A stretch of DNA of 35,342 nt from Hyphomicrobiales bacterium (GTDB lineage Bacteria; Pseudomonadota; Alphaproteobacteria; Rhizobiales; Beijerinckiaceae), in NCBI GenBank assembly GCA_947455725.1, contig CANGPL010000025.1, positions 1 through 35,342 on the forward strand, in the 5' to 3' direction. The notes under the pieces are model-generated. The model was given only the letters and a program-made list of their open reading frames with translations, ran no database searches and was not told where the DNA came from. Each line of letters starts with the position of its first letter. The stretch's first letter is position 1. A program made the translations under genes and the position numbers. This document shows positions 1 to 10,244 of this stretch, piece by piece.

Positions 1-507
1 GCCTTGGGCGTTTCGGATGATGATATTCGTGAGGGTTTAAAAAGCTTTCCGGGGCTAGCGCATCGGCTTGAGGTGATCGGCCATATTGGCAAAGCGATTG
101 CAATTAATGATTCAAAAGCCACCAATGCGGATGCAACAGAGAAGGCGCTTGCGTCTTTTGAAAGGGGCATTTTCTGGATCGCGGGCGGACGGGCTAAAGA
201 AGGGGGCGTTGCTCCGTTGAGGCCTTATTTCGAGCGGATTGAAAAAGCGTATTTGATTGGCGAGGCGGCGGATGATTTTGCGCGCACTTTAGAGGGTCAT
301 GTTCCTTATCAAAGGTCAGGCACGCTAGAGGCCGCGCTGCAAAAAGCGGCGGTTGATGCGCAAGCGTCAACTTCACCGGAGCCTTGCATTTTATTGTCGC
401 CGGCTTGCGCTTCTTTTGATCAGTTTAAGAATTTCGAAACCCGCGGCGCGCAGTTTCGATCGCACGTTGAAGCCATGCCGGGCTTTAAGCCCTTTATAAA
501 AGGATAG
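1..507 (+). CDS. murD: UDP-N-acetylmuramoylalanine--D-glutamate ligase, C-terminal part (5' end outside window)
   Basis: MurD adds D-glutamate to UDP-MurNAc-L-Ala in the cytoplasm, the second peptide-forming step of lipid II precursor synthesis. Only the last 168 codons are present; the reading frame is open from base 1, so the gene is cut by the window edge and not truncated in the genome. What is visible is the Mur ligase C-terminal domain: the HRLE motif, then NDSKATNADAT, which in this family helps hold the nucleotide and substrate, then WIAGGRAKEGG and the LLSPACASFDQF(K)NFETRG signature near the C-terminus typical of MurD. The stop codon lies 3 bp before ftsW, the expected neighbour in the dcw cluster. 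Family identification is by motif and context and is firm. Confidence 0.96.
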   Translation, partial: ALGVSDDDIREGLKSFPGLAHRLEVIGHIGKAIAINDSKATNADATEKALASFERGIFWIAGGRAKEGGVAPLRPYFERIEKAYLIGEAADDFARTLEGHVPYQRSGTLEAALQKAAVDAQASTSPEPCILLSPACASFDQFKNFETRGAQFRSHVEAMPGFKPFIKG

Positions 508-510
508 GCG

Positions 511-1653
511 ATGAATTCGCGCCTCGACAGAAACCCGATTGCGGATTGGTGGTGGACCATCGACCGTGCGATGTTCGTTCTCATCACGCTGTTGATGGTA
601 ACGGGCATTGTGCTTGGCTTGGCCGGTAGCCCGCCTGTGGCAGAGCGGCTTGGCTTGCCGACCTTTCATTTTGTGATCCGTCAGGCTGTCTTTTTGGCCC
701 CCGCTTTTATCATCATGTTTCTGGTGAGCTTCTTAACGCCGCGCGCGGTGCGGCGAACGGCGCTTGTGGTCTTCGTCATGGGCATGGCGCTTGTGGGTGC
801 GGCACTATTGTTTGGCGCCGAAGTGAAGGGTGCGCGTCGGTGGATTAATATTGCAGGGATTGCGTTACAGCCTTCGGAATTTGTGAAGCCTGCTTTTGTG
901 ATTTTGGCGGCATGGGCATTTTCAGAAGGCGGTCGGCGCTCGGATGTGCCGGGTAATTTCTTAGGCTTTTTTATTCTGTTTACGACGATTGTGCCTTTGG
1001 TGCTGCAACCCGATATCGGCCAAACCATGTTGATTTCGATGGTGTGGGTGAGCCTTGTGTTTCTCTCGGGCCTACATTTGTTTTGGGTGTTTGGCCTTGG
1101 CGGAGTGGGTTTTGTTGGCTTGTTCGCGGCTTACAAATTGCTGCCGCACGTTGCCGATCGTATCAATCGGTTTCGTAACCCTGCATCGGGCGACACGTTC
1201 CAAGTCGATAACGCTTTGCAAAGTTTTGTCGAAGGCGGATGGTTCGGCAAAGGGCCGGGTGAGGGCACCATCAAACGCATTTTGCCTGATAGCCATACGG
1301 ACTTTGTGTTTGCCGTTACGGCGGAAGAATTTGGTGTTATTGCCTGTATCGCTTTGTTGATGGTGTTTGCGATTGTAGTGTTGCGCGGGCTTTATTTAGC
1401 GCGCCGCAGTGAAGAGCCGTTTTGCCGATTGGCGGCTGCCGGTTTGGTGATTTTGTTTGGCATTCAAGCTTCCATTAATATGGCGGTTAATGTGCATTTG
1501 ATGCCGGCCAAAGGTATGACATTACCATTTATCTCCTATGGTGGATCTTCGCTCATTTCGCTTGGTCTCGGCATGGGCTTTTTGTTGGCGGTGACGCGCA
1601 AGCGGCCGCGGGCTGATTATGTCGATCGCTTCCGTGCCGAGGAGCAGGATTGA
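511..1653 (+). CDS. ftsW: FtsW, SEDS-family septal peptidoglycan glycosyltransferase
   Basis: FtsW is the integral membrane peptidoglycan polymerase of the divisome and works with the class B penicillin-binding protein FtsI. The 380-residue product is almost entirely hydrophobic and has the segments expected of the SEDS (FtsW/RodA/SpoVE) family: GAEVKGARRWI followed by QPSEFVKP in the first half, and a C-terminal PFISYGGSSL motif followed by a last membrane helix. A short basic and acidic cytoplasmic tail closes the protein. The ATG is 3 bp after the murD stop and the stop overlaps the start region of murG, so translation is probably coupled through the cluster. Length is normal for the family. 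Confidence 0.96.
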   Translation: MNSRLDRNPIADWWWTIDRAMFVLITLLMVTGIVLGLAGSPPVAERLGLPTFHFVIRQAVFLAPAFIIMFLVSFLTPRAVRRTALVVFVMGMALVGAALLFGAEVKGARRWINIAGIALQPSEFVKPAFVILAAWAFSEGGRRSDVPGNFLGFFILFTTIVPLVLQPDIGQTMLISMVWVSLVFLSGLHLFWVFGLGGVGFVGLFAAYKLLPHVADRINRFRNPASGDTFQVDNALQSFVEGGWFGKGPGEGTIKRILPDSHTDFVFAVTAEEFGVIACIALLMVFAIVVLRGLYLARRSEEPFCRLAAAGLVILFGIQASINMAVNVHLMPAKGMTLPFISYGGSSLISLGLGMGFLLAVTRKRPRADYVDRFRAEEQD

Positions 1654-1655
1654 AC

Positions 1656-2780
1656 ATGGCACATCCTCCCCGCATTGTGTTGGCCGCGGGTGGAACGGGG
1701 GGACATTTATTCCCCGCCGAGGCTTTGGCAGGTGAATTGGTCAAGCAAGGCGTTGAAATTCATCTCGCAACGGATGCGCGAGGCATGGCCTATGGCGGTG
1801 CTTTTCCAGCAAAAGAGCGCCATGCTATTCGGGCTTCGACGCCTTCGGGTAAATCACCTTTGGCATTGCTTAAAGCGCTTATGGCTCTGGGGCAGGGGCT
1901 TGTGCAATCGATCCAATTAATGCGCCGCTTGAAGCCTGATGCGGTGATTGGCTTTGGGGGATACCCTTCGGTGCCACCCGTTTTGGCGGGTTGGCTGTTG
2001 GGAATTCCCACGTTGGTGCATGAACAAAATGGCGTGCTTGGCCGAGCCAATCGTTTTTTGGCGCCACGCGCGAAAGGCTTGGCGACGGGCTTCGCGGATG
2101 TAAAATCTGTGCCGGCGTCCGTTAGCCATAAAACGCATGTTGTGGGTAATCCGGTTCGCCCTGCCGTGCTTGCCGTGGCGGATATTCCATATCAGCCGAT
2201 TAGTGTTGATGGTCCTATTCGTTTGCTCGTGACAGGTGGCAGCCAAGGCGCGCGGGTGATGAGTGAGGTGGTGCCGAAGGCTTTGGCTTTATTGCCGCAT
2301 GATTTGAAAGCGCGGCTGTCGGTCGTGCATCAAGCCCGTGGTGATGATCTCGCTTTGGCCGAACGGCTTTATGGCGAGGCTGGCATTAAGGCGGATATCC
2401 GCGCGTTTTTTGATGATTTGCCGAAGCGAATTGCCGATTCACATTTGGTCATTGGTCGGGCTGGGGCATCGACCGTCGCGGAATTGGGTGTGATCGGCCG
2501 CCCTTCGCTTCTTGTTCCGTTGCCCGGATCGCTTGATCAGGATCAGGCCGCGAATGCGGAAAGCCTCGCGCGTATTGGGGCTGCTACCGTGATCCGGCAA
2601 GCCAATTTCACGCCGGAAGCCTTAATGGAGCGACTTAAATGGCTCTTTCATCATCCGTCTGAATTGACCGACTCAAGCGCCGCGGCCAAAAGCGCGGGCA
2701 TTCCAGACGCGGCGGCGCGATTGGCTCGTCTCGTCGCTGATGTCGCCGGATTAGATGTGAAGCGGAGTAGCCTGTTATGA
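1656..2780 (+). CDS. murG: UDP-GlcNAc:lipid I N-acetylglucosaminyltransferase MurG
   Basis: MurG transfers GlcNAc to lipid I at the inner face of the plasma membrane, giving lipid II. The product (374 residues from the ATG chosen here) has the N-terminal glycine-rich loop [10 protein letters not shown], the [10 protein letters not shown] loop, [11 protein letters not shown], and the C-terminal donor-binding half with GGSQGA and the [11 protein letters not shown] loop, all standard for this GT28 family enzyme. A TTG at 1650, which overlaps the ftsW stop, would add two residues. I prefer the ATG at 1656 because the purine-rich GAGGAGCAGGA stretch upstream sits at a workable distance, but the two cannot be separated by sequence alone. 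The 3' end overlaps murC by 4 bp (ATGA). Confidence 0.96.
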   Translation: MAHPPRIVLAAGGTGGHLFPAEALAGELVKQGVEIHLATDARGMAYGGAFPAKERHAIRASTPSGKSPLALLKALMALGQGLVQSIQLMRRLKPDAVIGFGGYPSVPPVLAGWLLGIPTLVHEQNGVLGRANRFLAPRAKGLATGFADVKSVPASVSHKTHVVGNPVRPAVLAVADIPYQPISVDGPIRLLVTGGSQGARVMSEVVPKALALLPHDLKARLSVVHQARGDDLALAERLYGEAGIKADIRAFFDDLPKRIADSHLVIGRAGASTVAELGVIGRPSLLVPLPGSLDQDQAANAESLARIGAATVIRQANFTPEALMERLKWLFHHPSELTDSSAAAKSAGIPDAAARLARLVADVAGLDVKRSSLL

Positions 2781-4192
2781 AATTGCCAACCGAACTGGGT
2801 GCCATTCATTTTGTCGGCATTGGCGGCATTGGCATGTCGGGCATTGCCGAAGTGTTGCATAATCTTGGCTATCGCGTTCAGGGTTCGGATGCATCCGATA
2901 GCGCTAATGTGAAGCGGCTGCGTGAAAAGGGTATTCTCGTTCATATCGGACATGCGGCAGAAAATCTGGGCGATGCCGAGGTGATTGTCGTCTCAACCGC
3001 TATTCGCCGCGATAATCCGGAATTGATGGCGGCACGCGAAAAGCGGTTACCCGTTGTGCGCCGCGCGGAAATGTTGGCCGAGCTGATGCGGCTTAAAACC
3101 TGTGTGGCGATTGCAGGCACGCATGGCAAGACCACGACAACATCGCTTGTTGCGACATTGCTGGTTGCCGGACATTTCGACCCGACCGTGATCAATGGCG
3201 GTATCATCAATGCCTATGGCACCAATGCGCGATTGGGCGATGGTGAATGGATGGTGGTTGAGGCGGATGAATCCGATGGGACGTTCCTCAAGCTCCCAGC
3301 CGATGTCGCGGTTGTGACCAATATTGACCCTGAGCATCTTGATCATTTTAAAACATTCGATGCGATTAAAGATGCGTTTCGTGCTTTTATCGAGAATTTG
3401 CCGTTTTATGGCTTTGCAGTGATGTGTCTGGATCATCCGACGGTGCAGGAACTTGTTGGTAAAATTGAAGATCGTCGCGTGATTACCTATGGCCAAAATC
3501 CGCAATCGGATGTGCGATTGGGTAAAGTTGATTTAGCGGGTGGACGCTCGAAATTTTCAGTATCGATCCGCGACCGTAAATCAAAGGCAGTGACGAAGAT
3601 TGATGATCTTGTTCTGCCCATGCCGGGTCATCACAATGCGTTGAATGCAACGGCTGCGATTGCGGTGGCTTATCATCTTGGTATGGCCCCTGATGCCATC
3701 CGTGAAGCGCTTGAAGGGTTTGGTGGTGTCAAGCGGCGTTTCACCAAGACGGGTGAATGGAATGGCGCTGAAATTTTTGATGATTATGGTCATCATCCCG
3801 TAGAAATCGCGGCTGTGTTGAAGGCGGCGCGGGCATCGACGACCGCGAAAGTGATTGCTGTCGTGCAACCGCATCGCTACACGCGGTTAGCTTCGTTGTT
3901 TGATCAATTCTCGACCTGCTTTAACGATGCCGATTGTGTGATTGTTGCGGATACGTATGCAGCGGGTGAAGCGCCGATTGCGGGTGCGGATCGCGATGGG
4001 CTGGTGCAAGGTATTAAAGCGCATGGTCATCGCCATGTGGTGGCGTTGCCGGACTCATTGCAGCTTGCAAAGATTGTTCATGGCATTGCTGCGCCCGGCG
4101 ATTATGTGGTGTGCTTGGGCGCGGGCAATATTACGCAATGGGCCTACGCTTTGCCGGGTGAACTTGCAGCACTCGATGCGGTGAAGGCATGA
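2777..4192 (+). CDS. murC: UDP-N-acetylmuramate--L-alanine ligase
   Basis: MurC joins L-alanine to UDP-MurNAc in an ATP-dependent reaction, the first amino acid addition to the stem peptide. The 471-residue protein has the three Mur ligase domains in order: an N-terminal Rossmann-like UDP-binding domain with [14 protein letters not shown] (about residues 14-27), the ATP-binding central domain with the P-loop [10 protein letters not shown] (114-123), and a C-terminal domain with the VKRRF and [10 protein letters not shown] motifs, then PHRYTR. The length is typical. It overlaps murG upstream and murB downstream by 4 bp each, which points to coupled translation within one long operon. Confidence 0.97.
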   Translation: MKLPTELGAIHFVGIGGIGMSGIAEVLHNLGYRVQGSDASDSANVKRLREKGILVHIGHAAENLGDAEVIVVSTAIRRDNPELMAAREKRLPVVRRAEMLAELMRLKTCVAIAGTHGKTTTTSLVATLLVAGHFDPTVINGGIINAYGTNARLGDGEWMVVEADESDGTFLKLPADVAVVTNIDPEHLDHFKTFDAIKDAFRAFIENLPFYGFAVMCLDHPTVQELVGKIEDRRVITYGQNPQSDVRLGKVDLAGGRSKFSVSIRDRKSKAVTKIDDLVLPMPGHHNALNATAAIAVAYHLGMAPDAIREALEGFGGVKRRFTKTGEWNGAEIFDDYGHHPVEIAAVLKAARASTTAKVIAVVQPHRYTRLASLFDQFSTCFNDADCVIVADTYAAGEAPIAGADRDGLVQGIKAHGHRHVVALPDSLQLAKIVHGIAAPGDYVVCLGAGNITQWAYALPGELAALDAVKA

Positions 4193-5091
4193 TGGATGTG
4201 ACGACCGTTTCGCTGCCGCCGCTGCGTGGGTCACTGGCCTATCATGTCTCGCTTGCTCCTTATTCTTGGTTTCGCGTGGGTGGTCCGGCGGATCTTTTGT
4301 TTTTGCCGGAAGATGAAGACGATCTCGCGCTTTTCTTGAAAGCCTTGCCGACAAATATTCCACTCTTAATCTTGGGCCTTGGTTCCAATTTGTTGGTGCG
4401 CGACGGCGGGTTTCGCGGCGCGGCGATTAAGCTTGGTAAGGGATTTCAATCTATCGCGATCGATAAGCATCAGCTTGTTACCGTGGGCGCGGGTGCAGCC
4501 GATGTGAAAGTTGCGCGCGCGGCGGCGGAAGCCGGTGTTGCGGGGCTTGCGTTTTTGCGCGGTATTCCGGGGACGATTGGTGGTGCGTTGCGCATGAATG
4601 GTGGGGCCTATGGCGGGGAGACGAAAGATGTATTTGTTTCCGCGCGCGGGCTTGATCGCGGCGGAAACGTTCATCGCTTTGATGCTGCCGCGATGGGCTT
4701 TTCTTACCGTCACTGCGCGGTGCCGGATGGTATTATTTTTACTGAAGCGGTTTTTCAGGGACGGAAAGGCGATAGCGCGGCTATCCTTGCTGAGATGAAC
4801 GCCATCACCGAGGCGCGCTCGACCACGCAGCCGGTTAATACGCGAACCGGTGGTTCAACCTTTCGTAACCCTCAAGGGTATAAAGCATGGGAACTTGTCG
4901 ATCGGGCGGGGTTTCGCGGCTTTAAAAAGGGCGGGGCGGAAGTCTCGAGCCTCCATACCAATTTTTTGATTGCCCATGAGGGGGCAAAGGCTTCGGATAT
5001 TGAATCGCTTGGAGAAGAAATACGCAGTCGCGTGTTGGAGCAGTCGGGTATTCTTCTTGAGTGGGAAATTAAGCGGGTAGGTGAGCCATGA
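4189..5091 (+). CDS. murB: UDP-N-acetylenolpyruvoylglucosamine reductase
   Basis: MurB reduces UDP-GlcNAc-enolpyruvate to UDP-MurNAc using FAD and NADPH. The 300-residue protein shows the FAD-binding features of the family: [12 protein letters not shown] near residue 26, [12 protein letters not shown], and [24 protein letters not shown] carries the active-site serine that protonates the product, and HTNFLI lies near the C-terminus. The length suits a type II-like short MurB, common in Alphaproteobacteria. The start is the ATGATGG overlapping the murC stop; the first of the two adjacent ATGs gives the 4-bp overlap, but the second would serve equally well. Confidence 0.96.
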   Translation: MMDVTTVSLPPLRGSLAYHVSLAPYSWFRVGGPADLLFLPEDEDDLALFLKALPTNIPLLILGLGSNLLVRDGGFRGAAIKLGKGFQSIAIDKHQLVTVGAGAADVKVARAAAEAGVAGLAFLRGIPGTIGGALRMNGGAYGGETKDVFVSARGLDRGGNVHRFDAAAMGFSYRHCAVPDGIIFTEAVFQGRKGDSAAILAEMNAITEARSTTQPVNTRTGGSTFRNPQGYKAWELVDRAGFRGFKKGGAEVSSLHTNFLIAHEGAKASDIESLGEEIRSRVLEQSGILLEWEIKRVGEP

Positions 5092-6017
5092 GCGCTAAGA
5101 AGCATGTTGCCGTGTTGATGGGCGGGCTTTCCGCCGAGCGCTCGGTAAGCTTGAAGACGGGGCAGGCTTGCGCATTGGCGCTTGAGGGCGAGGGATATCG
5201 CGTTACGCGTGTCGATGTGGGTCGTGATCTTGCCGAGGTGCTGGCTTGGTTAAAGCCGGATGTCGTGTTTAACGCGCTGCATGGCCGGTTTGGCGAAGAT
5301 GGCATTGTGCAGGGCATTTTGGAGATGTTGCGCATTCCTTACACGCATTCGGGTGTGCTTGCCTCAGCCCTTGCGATGCAGAAGGATCGGGCTAAGTCAG
5401 TGATGAAGGCCGCGGGCGTGCCGGTGGCTGAAGGCTTGACCGTTAGCCGGTTTGAAGCCGCAAAACGCCATGTGATGAAGCCGCCTTATGTTGTTAAACC
5501 TGTGAGCGAGGGATCATCGGTCGGCGTTATTATTGTTAAGGAAGATCGCTCGCACCCGCCGCAGGAATTGGCGAGCGAGGATTGGGCGTTTGGCGAATCA
5601 GTTTTGGTCGAACGTTTCATTCCGGGACGGGAATTAACCTGTGCCGTGATGGATAATAAGGCCTTGGGAGTCATTGATATTCGCCCGGCGACGGGTGTTT
5701 TCTATGACTTTGATGCAAAATACGCCAAGGGTGGATCTATTCACGTTTTGCCGGCAGAAATTTTACCAAATATTTACCATCTTGTTCAAAAACTGGCATT
5801 AACGGCACATCAATCTCTTGGCTGTCGAGGCGTAAGCCGAATGGACTTTCGATATGACGACACGCCCGATGGTACGGGTGAGGTTATCTGTCTCGAGGTC
5901 AATACCCAGCCAGGGATGACGGAAACGTCGCTTGTGCCCGAGTTGGCAGCCCATGCGGGCATTGGTTTTGGCGAGTTGGTAAAATGGATGGTTCAGGACG
6001 CGACCTGCGATCGTTGA
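5088..6017 (+). CDS. ddl: D-alanine--D-alanine ligase
   Basis: Ddl makes the D-Ala-D-Ala dipeptide that MurF adds to the stem peptide; it is a cytoplasmic ATP-grasp enzyme. The 309-residue sequence opens with AVLMGGLSAERSVSL, the usual substrate-loop start, has the VVFNALHGRFGEDG loop, the KPVSEGSSVGV ATP-grasp strand, LVERFIPGRELTC, and the metal- and ATP-binding EVNTQPGMTETSLVPE at the end. It overlaps murB by 4 bp. Its 3' end overlaps the likely start of ftsQ by 34 bp, a longer overlap than elsewhere in the cluster. Confidence 0.96.
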   Translation: MSAKKHVAVLMGGLSAERSVSLKTGQACALALEGEGYRVTRVDVGRDLAEVLAWLKPDVVFNALHGRFGEDGIVQGILEMLRIPYTHSGVLASALAMQKDRAKSVMKAAGVPVAEGLTVSRFEAAKRHVMKPPYVVKPVSEGSSVGVIIVKEDRSHPPQELASEDWAFGESVLVERFIPGRELTCAVMDNKALGVIDIRPATGVFYDFDAKYAKGGSIHVLPAEILPNIYHLVQKLALTAHQSLGCRGVSRMDFRYDDTPDGTGEVICLEVNTQPGMTETSLVPELAAHAGIGFGELVKWMVQDATCDR

Positions 6018-6943
6018 GGGCGGCAAGCCCCTACGCTCAAACCGGGTATGTCTATCGTACTGAACCTCTTTCTTCCCGCTTTTTTCATTCTCTTTCATCG
6101 TCAAGCGCGCTGGTTCTCGATCGCGTGTTGGCTGGCTTTGCTCGGTTGCCAAAGGGTTTTGGTTCGAGCCTTACCGTTGCTTTGTTTGTTGGTACGGCGC
6201 TGTTTGGTCTTTACCGGGGTGGCCATTTTGATGCGTTCGCCGCGACCTATGGCGAGCCACGGAGCGCTATTGCTCGACTGTTAGGGTTTGATATTCGCTC
6301 GGTTACGATTTCTGGCCTTGCAACGCTTGATGAAAAGGCGGTGCTGGCTGCTGCCGCGATTGGGCCTGAAGAATCGCTTCTGTTTCTCGATGCCGAATCC
6401 GTTCGTTCGCGCCTTCTTGAAGTGCCGATGATCCGTGAAGTTGCGGTAAGAAAATTTTATCCGAATGCGCTGTCGATCGGTATCGTCGAAAATAAGCCTT
6501 ACGCGATTTGGCAGATGAACGGCGATCTTTCCGTTATCGGTATGGATGGCCGTGTTATTGGCCCGCTTGATGATGAAGCGTTTGCTCAGTTGCCGCATGT
6601 GGTGGGTGAGGGCGCTGCATCTCATATTGGCGAGTTTGTTGAGCTGATGGACTCTCAGCCAAGCATTAAGCCTTTGGTGCGCGCGGGTATTCGCGTAGGG
6701 GACAGGCGTTGGACGTTAAAGCTTAATAATGGCTTTGATGTTTTTCTGCCCGAGGAAGATGCGGATAAGGCGCTCGCTCGTTTTGCTGCGATGGTGCGTG
6801 ACAAGAAGCTGCTAGATCGCGATATCATGTCGGTGGATTTGCGTCAGCCAGATCGGGTGACGCTGCGCTTAACCGAGGTAGCCGCTAATGCCCGCATGGA
6901 GCTTTTGAAGGCTCGCGCGAAGGCTAAGGGAGGTCCGGCATGA
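5984..6943 (+). CDS. ftsQ: Cell division protein FtsQ (DivIB family, POTRA domain)
   Basis: FtsQ is a bitopic inner membrane protein that links early and late divisome components, partly through FtsB and FtsL. The 319-residue product has a cytoplasmic N-terminal region of about 60 residues, one membrane segment at about residues 60-77, and then a periplasmic part beginning with a POTRA-like segment (VTISGLATLDEKAV, about 107-120). The FtsQ domain follows, with EVAVRKFYPNALSIGIVE and YAIWQ. The start lies inside ddl; a shorter start is possible because the N-terminal tail is poorly conserved in this family. The downstream end overlaps ftsA by 4 bp. Confidence 0.93.
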   Translation: MDGSGRDLRSLRAASPYAQTGYVYRTEPLSSRFFHSLSSSSALVLDRVLAGFARLPKGFGSSLTVALFVGTALFGLYRGGHFDAFAATYGEPRSAIARLLGFDIRSVTISGLATLDEKAVLAAAAIGPEESLLFLDAESVRSRLLEVPMIREVAVRKFYPNALSIGIVENKPYAIWQMNGDLSVIGMDGRVIGPLDDEAFAQLPHVVGEGAASHIGEFVELMDSQPSIKPLVRAGIRVGDRRWTLKLNNGFDVFLPEEDADKALARFAAMVRDKKLLDRDIMSVDLRQPDRVTLRLTEVAANARMELLKARAKAKGGPA

Positions 6944-8265
6944 GTTGGCGCGGTCCTAGCCTTACGCCTCGTTTAAAGCCTTTGTCACCAAAGCGTGGTG
7001 CGGTCATTTCCGTGCTTGATGTTGGCACAAGCAAAATTGTTTGCTTGGTTGCCGAATTGGTTCCTGTATCTGGCGGTGAAGCGCTTAAGGGACGTACCCA
7101 CAAAGCGCGCGTGATCGGTATTGGGCATCAGCGTGCGCGTGGCCTTAAGGGCGGCGCTGTTGTCGATCTCGAAGCGGCAGAAAATTCAATTCGGCTCGCT
7201 GTTGATGCGGCCGAGCGCATGGCTCGGGTGGAAATTCAATCGGTGATCGTTAGCATGACGGGCGGACGGTTAAAGTCCGGATCGTTCAATGCGGAAGTGA
7301 CCTTGCGTGGACAGAGCGTCGTTGAAAGCGATGTCCGTCGCGTGTTTGAGGCGATGACGTTTACGGGCGCGGAGCCGGGCCGCAGTGTCTTGCATTCGCT
7401 CCCAACGGGTTTTGCGATTGATGAGACGCGGCATATTCGCGATCCGCATGGCATGATTGGTCAGCGCTTGGGCGTTGATATGCATGTGCTGACGAGCGAT
7501 GAATACGCGATCCGCAATCTGATGCTCGCCATTGAGCGTTGCCATATCGGCGTCGAAGCCGTTGTTGCAAGCCCTTATGCCAGCGGTCTTTCGGTGTTGG
7601 TCGATGACGAAGCCGAAATGGGTGTGGCGGTTGTTGATCTCGGTGGCGGCACGACAAGTGTTGGTGTTTTCTCGAATGGCGCGCTCGTTCATGCGGATGC
7701 GGTGGCCGTTGGTGGTAATCACATCACGATGGATATTGCACGCGGACTTTCGACCGGCATTAATCACGCCGAACGTTTAAAGACGCTCTATGGTTCAACG
7801 CTTGCGAGCCCTTCGGATGATCGTGAAACGGTCGCTGTCGCCTCTGTCGATGAAGTAAATGGCGACCGTGTAAGCCATATTCCGAAATCTCAGCTTGTCC
7901 GAATCATCCGTCCTCGCGTTGAAGAAATTCTAGAATTGGTGCGGGATCGTTTGAAGGCTTCCGGTTTTGCTGAAGCAGCAGGAAGAAGAATCGTTCTCAC
8001 GGGTGGCGGTGCGGAATTAACGGGACTTACGGAACTCTCCCGAATCGTGGTTTCAAAGCAAGTACGTATCGGTCGTCCGTTAGGTGTTCAAGGATTGCCC
8101 GATGCAGTGAAGGGGCCTGCCTTCTCTGTGCCGGTTGGATTGTTGGTCTATCCGCAGGTCGCTGGTCTCGAACATTTCGAGCCGCGTTCTTCGGGGATCG
8201 CACTGGGAACGGGAACCGACGGTTATTTCTCGCGAATGGGCCGTTGGTTCAAAGACAGTTTTTAA
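6940..8265 (+). CDS. ftsA: Cell division protein FtsA (actin-like FtsZ membrane anchor)
   Basis: FtsA is an actin-fold ATPase that tethers FtsZ filaments to the membrane and recruits later divisome proteins. In the 441-residue product the first phosphate loop is DVGTSK (27-32), and the second is VDLGGGTTSVGVF in the middle. ILTGGGAELTGL-like sequence (IVLTGGGAELTGL) forms the adenosine-binding region. The C-terminus, YFSRMGRWFKDSF, matches the short amphipathic membrane-targeting helix of FtsA. It overlaps ftsQ by 4 bp; an 85-bp gap then separates it from ftsZ, the first real gap of the cluster, so ftsZ probably has a promoter of its own there. Confidence 0.97.
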   Translation: MSWRGPSLTPRLKPLSPKRGAVISVLDVGTSKIVCLVAELVPVSGGEALKGRTHKARVIGIGHQRARGLKGGAVVDLEAAENSIRLAVDAAERMARVEIQSVIVSMTGGRLKSGSFNAEVTLRGQSVVESDVRRVFEAMTFTGAEPGRSVLHSLPTGFAIDETRHIRDPHGMIGQRLGVDMHVLTSDEYAIRNLMLAIERCHIGVEAVVASPYASGLSVLVDDEAEMGVAVVDLGGGTTSVGVFSNGALVHADAVAVGGNHITMDIARGLSTGINHAERLKTLYGSTLASPSDDRETVAVASVDEVNGDRVSHIPKSQLVRIIRPRVEEILELVRDRLKASGFAEAAGRRIVLTGGGAELTGLTELSRIVVSKQVRIGRPLGVQGLPDAVKGPAFSVPVGLLVYPQVAGLEHFEPRSSGIALGTGTDGYFSRMGRWFKDSF

Positions 8266-8350
8266 AGTTCGACACATCGGCGCGGCGGCCGGTTTGTCTT
8301 AATGGGTAACGAAGGCGCGGCCGGGCGTCACAAACGAAAAGGCGAAGACA

Positions 8351-10024
8351 ATGACCATCAATCTTTCTGCACCGGACATCCGGGAATTAAAGCCAAGAAT
8401 TACCGTGTTCGGTGTGGGTGGTGCTGGCGGTAATGCCGTCAACAACATGATCGAAATCGGTCTTCAAGGCTGCGAGTTCGTCGTTGGTAACACGGACGCT
8501 CAGGCGCTTACGAGCTCCAAGGCGCATCGCGTCATCCAAATGGGCATGCAAGTGACCGAGGGGTTGGGCGCAGGTTCGCAGCCAGAAGTTGGTCGCGCGG
8601 CGGCGGAAGAAGTGATCGACGAGATTCGCGATCAGCTCGCCGGCGCTCACATGGTCTTCGTGACGGCTGGTATGGGTGGCGGCACGGGCACGGGCGCAGC
8701 GCCCGTTATTGCTCGCGCGGCACGCGATATGGGTATTCTCACGGTTGGTGTAGTAACCAAGCCATTCCAGTTCGAAGGTACTCGCCGCATGCGCCTTGCG
8801 GAGCAGGGCATCGCCGAACTGCAGAAGGCAGTTGATACGCTGATCGTCATTCCAAACCAAAACCTCTTCCGCGTTGCCAATGAGCAGACGACGTTCGCCG
8901 ACGCGTTCGCCATGGCCGACCGGGTGCTCTATTCGGGTGTGGCTTGCATCACCGATTTGATGGTCAAAGAAGGCCTCATCAATCTCGACTTCGCCGATGT
9001 ACGCGCTGTGATGCGCGAGATGGGCAAGGCAATGATGGGTACGGGTGAAGCAACCGGTGAAAAGCGTGCGATGCGCGCTGCTGAAGCGGCAATCGCCAAT
9101 CCATTGCTCGACGATGTGAATATGAGCGGTGCACGTGGCCTGTTGATTTCGATCACAGGTGGATCTGATCTTACGCTTTATGAAGTTGATGAAGCGGCAA
9201 CGCGCATTCGTGAAGAAGTTGACCCTGACGCGAATGTTATTTTCGGTGCAACGCGTGATGATGCGCTTGATGGCATTGTTCGTGTGTCGGTTGTTGCTAC
9301 CGGCATCGATTATGCCGAAATGGTTCGCCAGCACGAACAGGCACAAGCCAATAATCTTTCGGTTGATCCACGCATTCGCGATATGGCGGATCGTATCCGT
9401 ACCGAAATCGGTACCGCCTTTGCCCGTCCAACAGCTGAGGCAGCTCAGCCAGCAGCACCGGCTTCTGCCCCTGTTGCAACACAGGCTGCAGCGCCTGCCC
9501 AGCAGGGCTATGTGCCGCGCGGTATTCAGGTCGCTCCCGATATCGCGATCCGCCCAGCAGCGCCGCGCCCTGTTATGCCAGCACCAGCTCCGGCTCCAGC
9601 ACCTCGCGTTGAAGCGGGTTATGACGAGCATGCCGTTCAGCAAGGCTTTGTTCCGCCCGAATCAGAGCGTCCACTACGCCCTGTTCGCATGCCGAGCATT
9701 GATGAATTGCCTCCGATTGCCCAACGCACCATTGATGCAAGCTTAAATGCTCGCCCAGCCGTTGCGCCGGTTGAGCGTCAAAAGAAGTCCTTGATGGAAC
9801 GTTTGACGACCGCCGGCTTCGGCCGTCGCTCGGAAGCGGAAGAAATGCCTCAGATGCCACGCCAGGTTGCAGTAGAGCCGGTTCAACAGGCACCACAGCA
9901 CTATGCCCAGCCGGAGCAGCCTCGCTATCAGCAAGCCGCCCAGCCGGCAGCTGCGCCGCAGGCCCGCATGTATGAGGATGACCAGATGGAAATCCCAGCC
10001 TTCTTGCGCCGCCAATCGAACTAA
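8351..10024 (+). CDS. ftsZ: Cell division protein FtsZ (tubulin-like GTPase)
   Basis: FtsZ polymerises into the Z ring at midcell. The 557-residue protein has [11 protein letters not shown] near the N-terminus, the tubulin signature loop GGGTGTG (109-115), and the T7 loop [11 protein letters not shown] that completes the GTPase site of the next subunit. After about residue 320 comes a long, disordered Pro/Ala/Gln-rich linker, and then a C-terminal peptide, [12 protein letters not shown], that binds FtsA and other partners. The long linker is typical of Alphaproteobacteria. A purine-rich AAAAGGCGAAGA precedes the ATG. Codon use is more C-ending than in the neighbours, in keeping with high expression. 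Confidence 0.98.
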   Translation: MTINLSAPDIRELKPRITVFGVGGAGGNAVNNMIEIGLQGCEFVVGNTDAQALTSSKAHRVIQMGMQVTEGLGAGSQPEVGRAAAEEVIDEIRDQLAGAHMVFVTAGMGGGTGTGAAPVIARAARDMGILTVGVVTKPFQFEGTRRMRLAEQGIAELQKAVDTLIVIPNQNLFRVANEQTTFADAFAMADRVLYSGVACITDLMVKEGLINLDFADVRAVMREMGKAMMGTGEATGEKRAMRAAEAAIANPLLDDVNMSGARGLLISITGGSDLTLYEVDEAATRIREEVDPDANVIFGATRDDALDGIVRVSVVATGIDYAEMVRQHEQAQANNLSVDPRIRDMADRIRTEIGTAFARPTAEAAQPAAPASAPVATQAAAPAQQGYVPRGIQVAPDIAIRPAAPRPVMPAPAPAPAPRVEAGYDEHAVQQGFVPPESERPLRPVRMPSIDELPPIAQRTIDASLNARPAVAPVERQKKSLMERLTTAGFGRRSEAEEMPQMPRQVAVEPVQQAPQHYAQPEQPRYQQAAQPAAAPQARMYEDDQMEIPAFLRRQSN

Positions 10025-10059
10025 AACGATTAGCGTATCATTGTTACGCCTATAAGTTG

Positions 10060-10082
10060 GCCCGGGCCTAAAAAGTCCGGGC
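10060..10082 (+). terminator. Possible ftsZ transcription terminator hairpin
   Basis: GCCCGG (10060-10065) and CCGGGC (10077-10082) can pair around an A-rich loop, 36 bp after the ftsZ stop. The stem is GC-rich, but the bases after it (TAATTCTTTG) are only a weak U tract, so termination may be partial or the hairpin may serve mRNA stability. Confidence 0.4.
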
Positions 10083-10089
10083 TAATTCT

Positions 10090-10117
10090 TTGAGAATAAG
10101 AGATTTTTTAATATCTT
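10090..10117 (+). promoter_or_regulatory. Candidate sigma70-type promoter for lpxC
   Basis: TTGAGA (10090-10095, five of six bases as in TTGACA) is followed after 16 bp by TATCTT (10112-10117, four of six as in TATAAT). It lies after the possible ftsZ terminator and would give lpxC a leader of roughly 120 nt. The rest of the 220-bp gap (10025-10244) is AT-rich and holds no gene I can see. This is pattern matching only. Confidence 0.4.
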
Positions 10118-10244
10118 TCCACAAATTATAGAATTGTAACAAACGGTAAGAAACCGTGATTTGAAGAGGAAGGGCATCAGTACTAGAACGATGTCGAAAT
10201 GTTCTGGTCCTGTCCGTGGACCCTGTTGCTAGGCTGAGTGCGAG

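Noticed and set aside
8266-8350. GC-rich repeated motifs (GGCGCGGC) between ftsA and ftsZ as a regulatory element
   Set aside because: The similarity is short and low in complexity; the gap probably holds an ftsZ promoter, but I could not pick convincing -35 and -10 boxes.
8387-9643. A 418-codon open frame on the - strand opposite ftsZ
   Set aside because: It is a shadow of the strongly biased ftsZ codon use; the translated sequence is rich in Arg, His, Cys and Asn with no family features, and ftsZ is certain.
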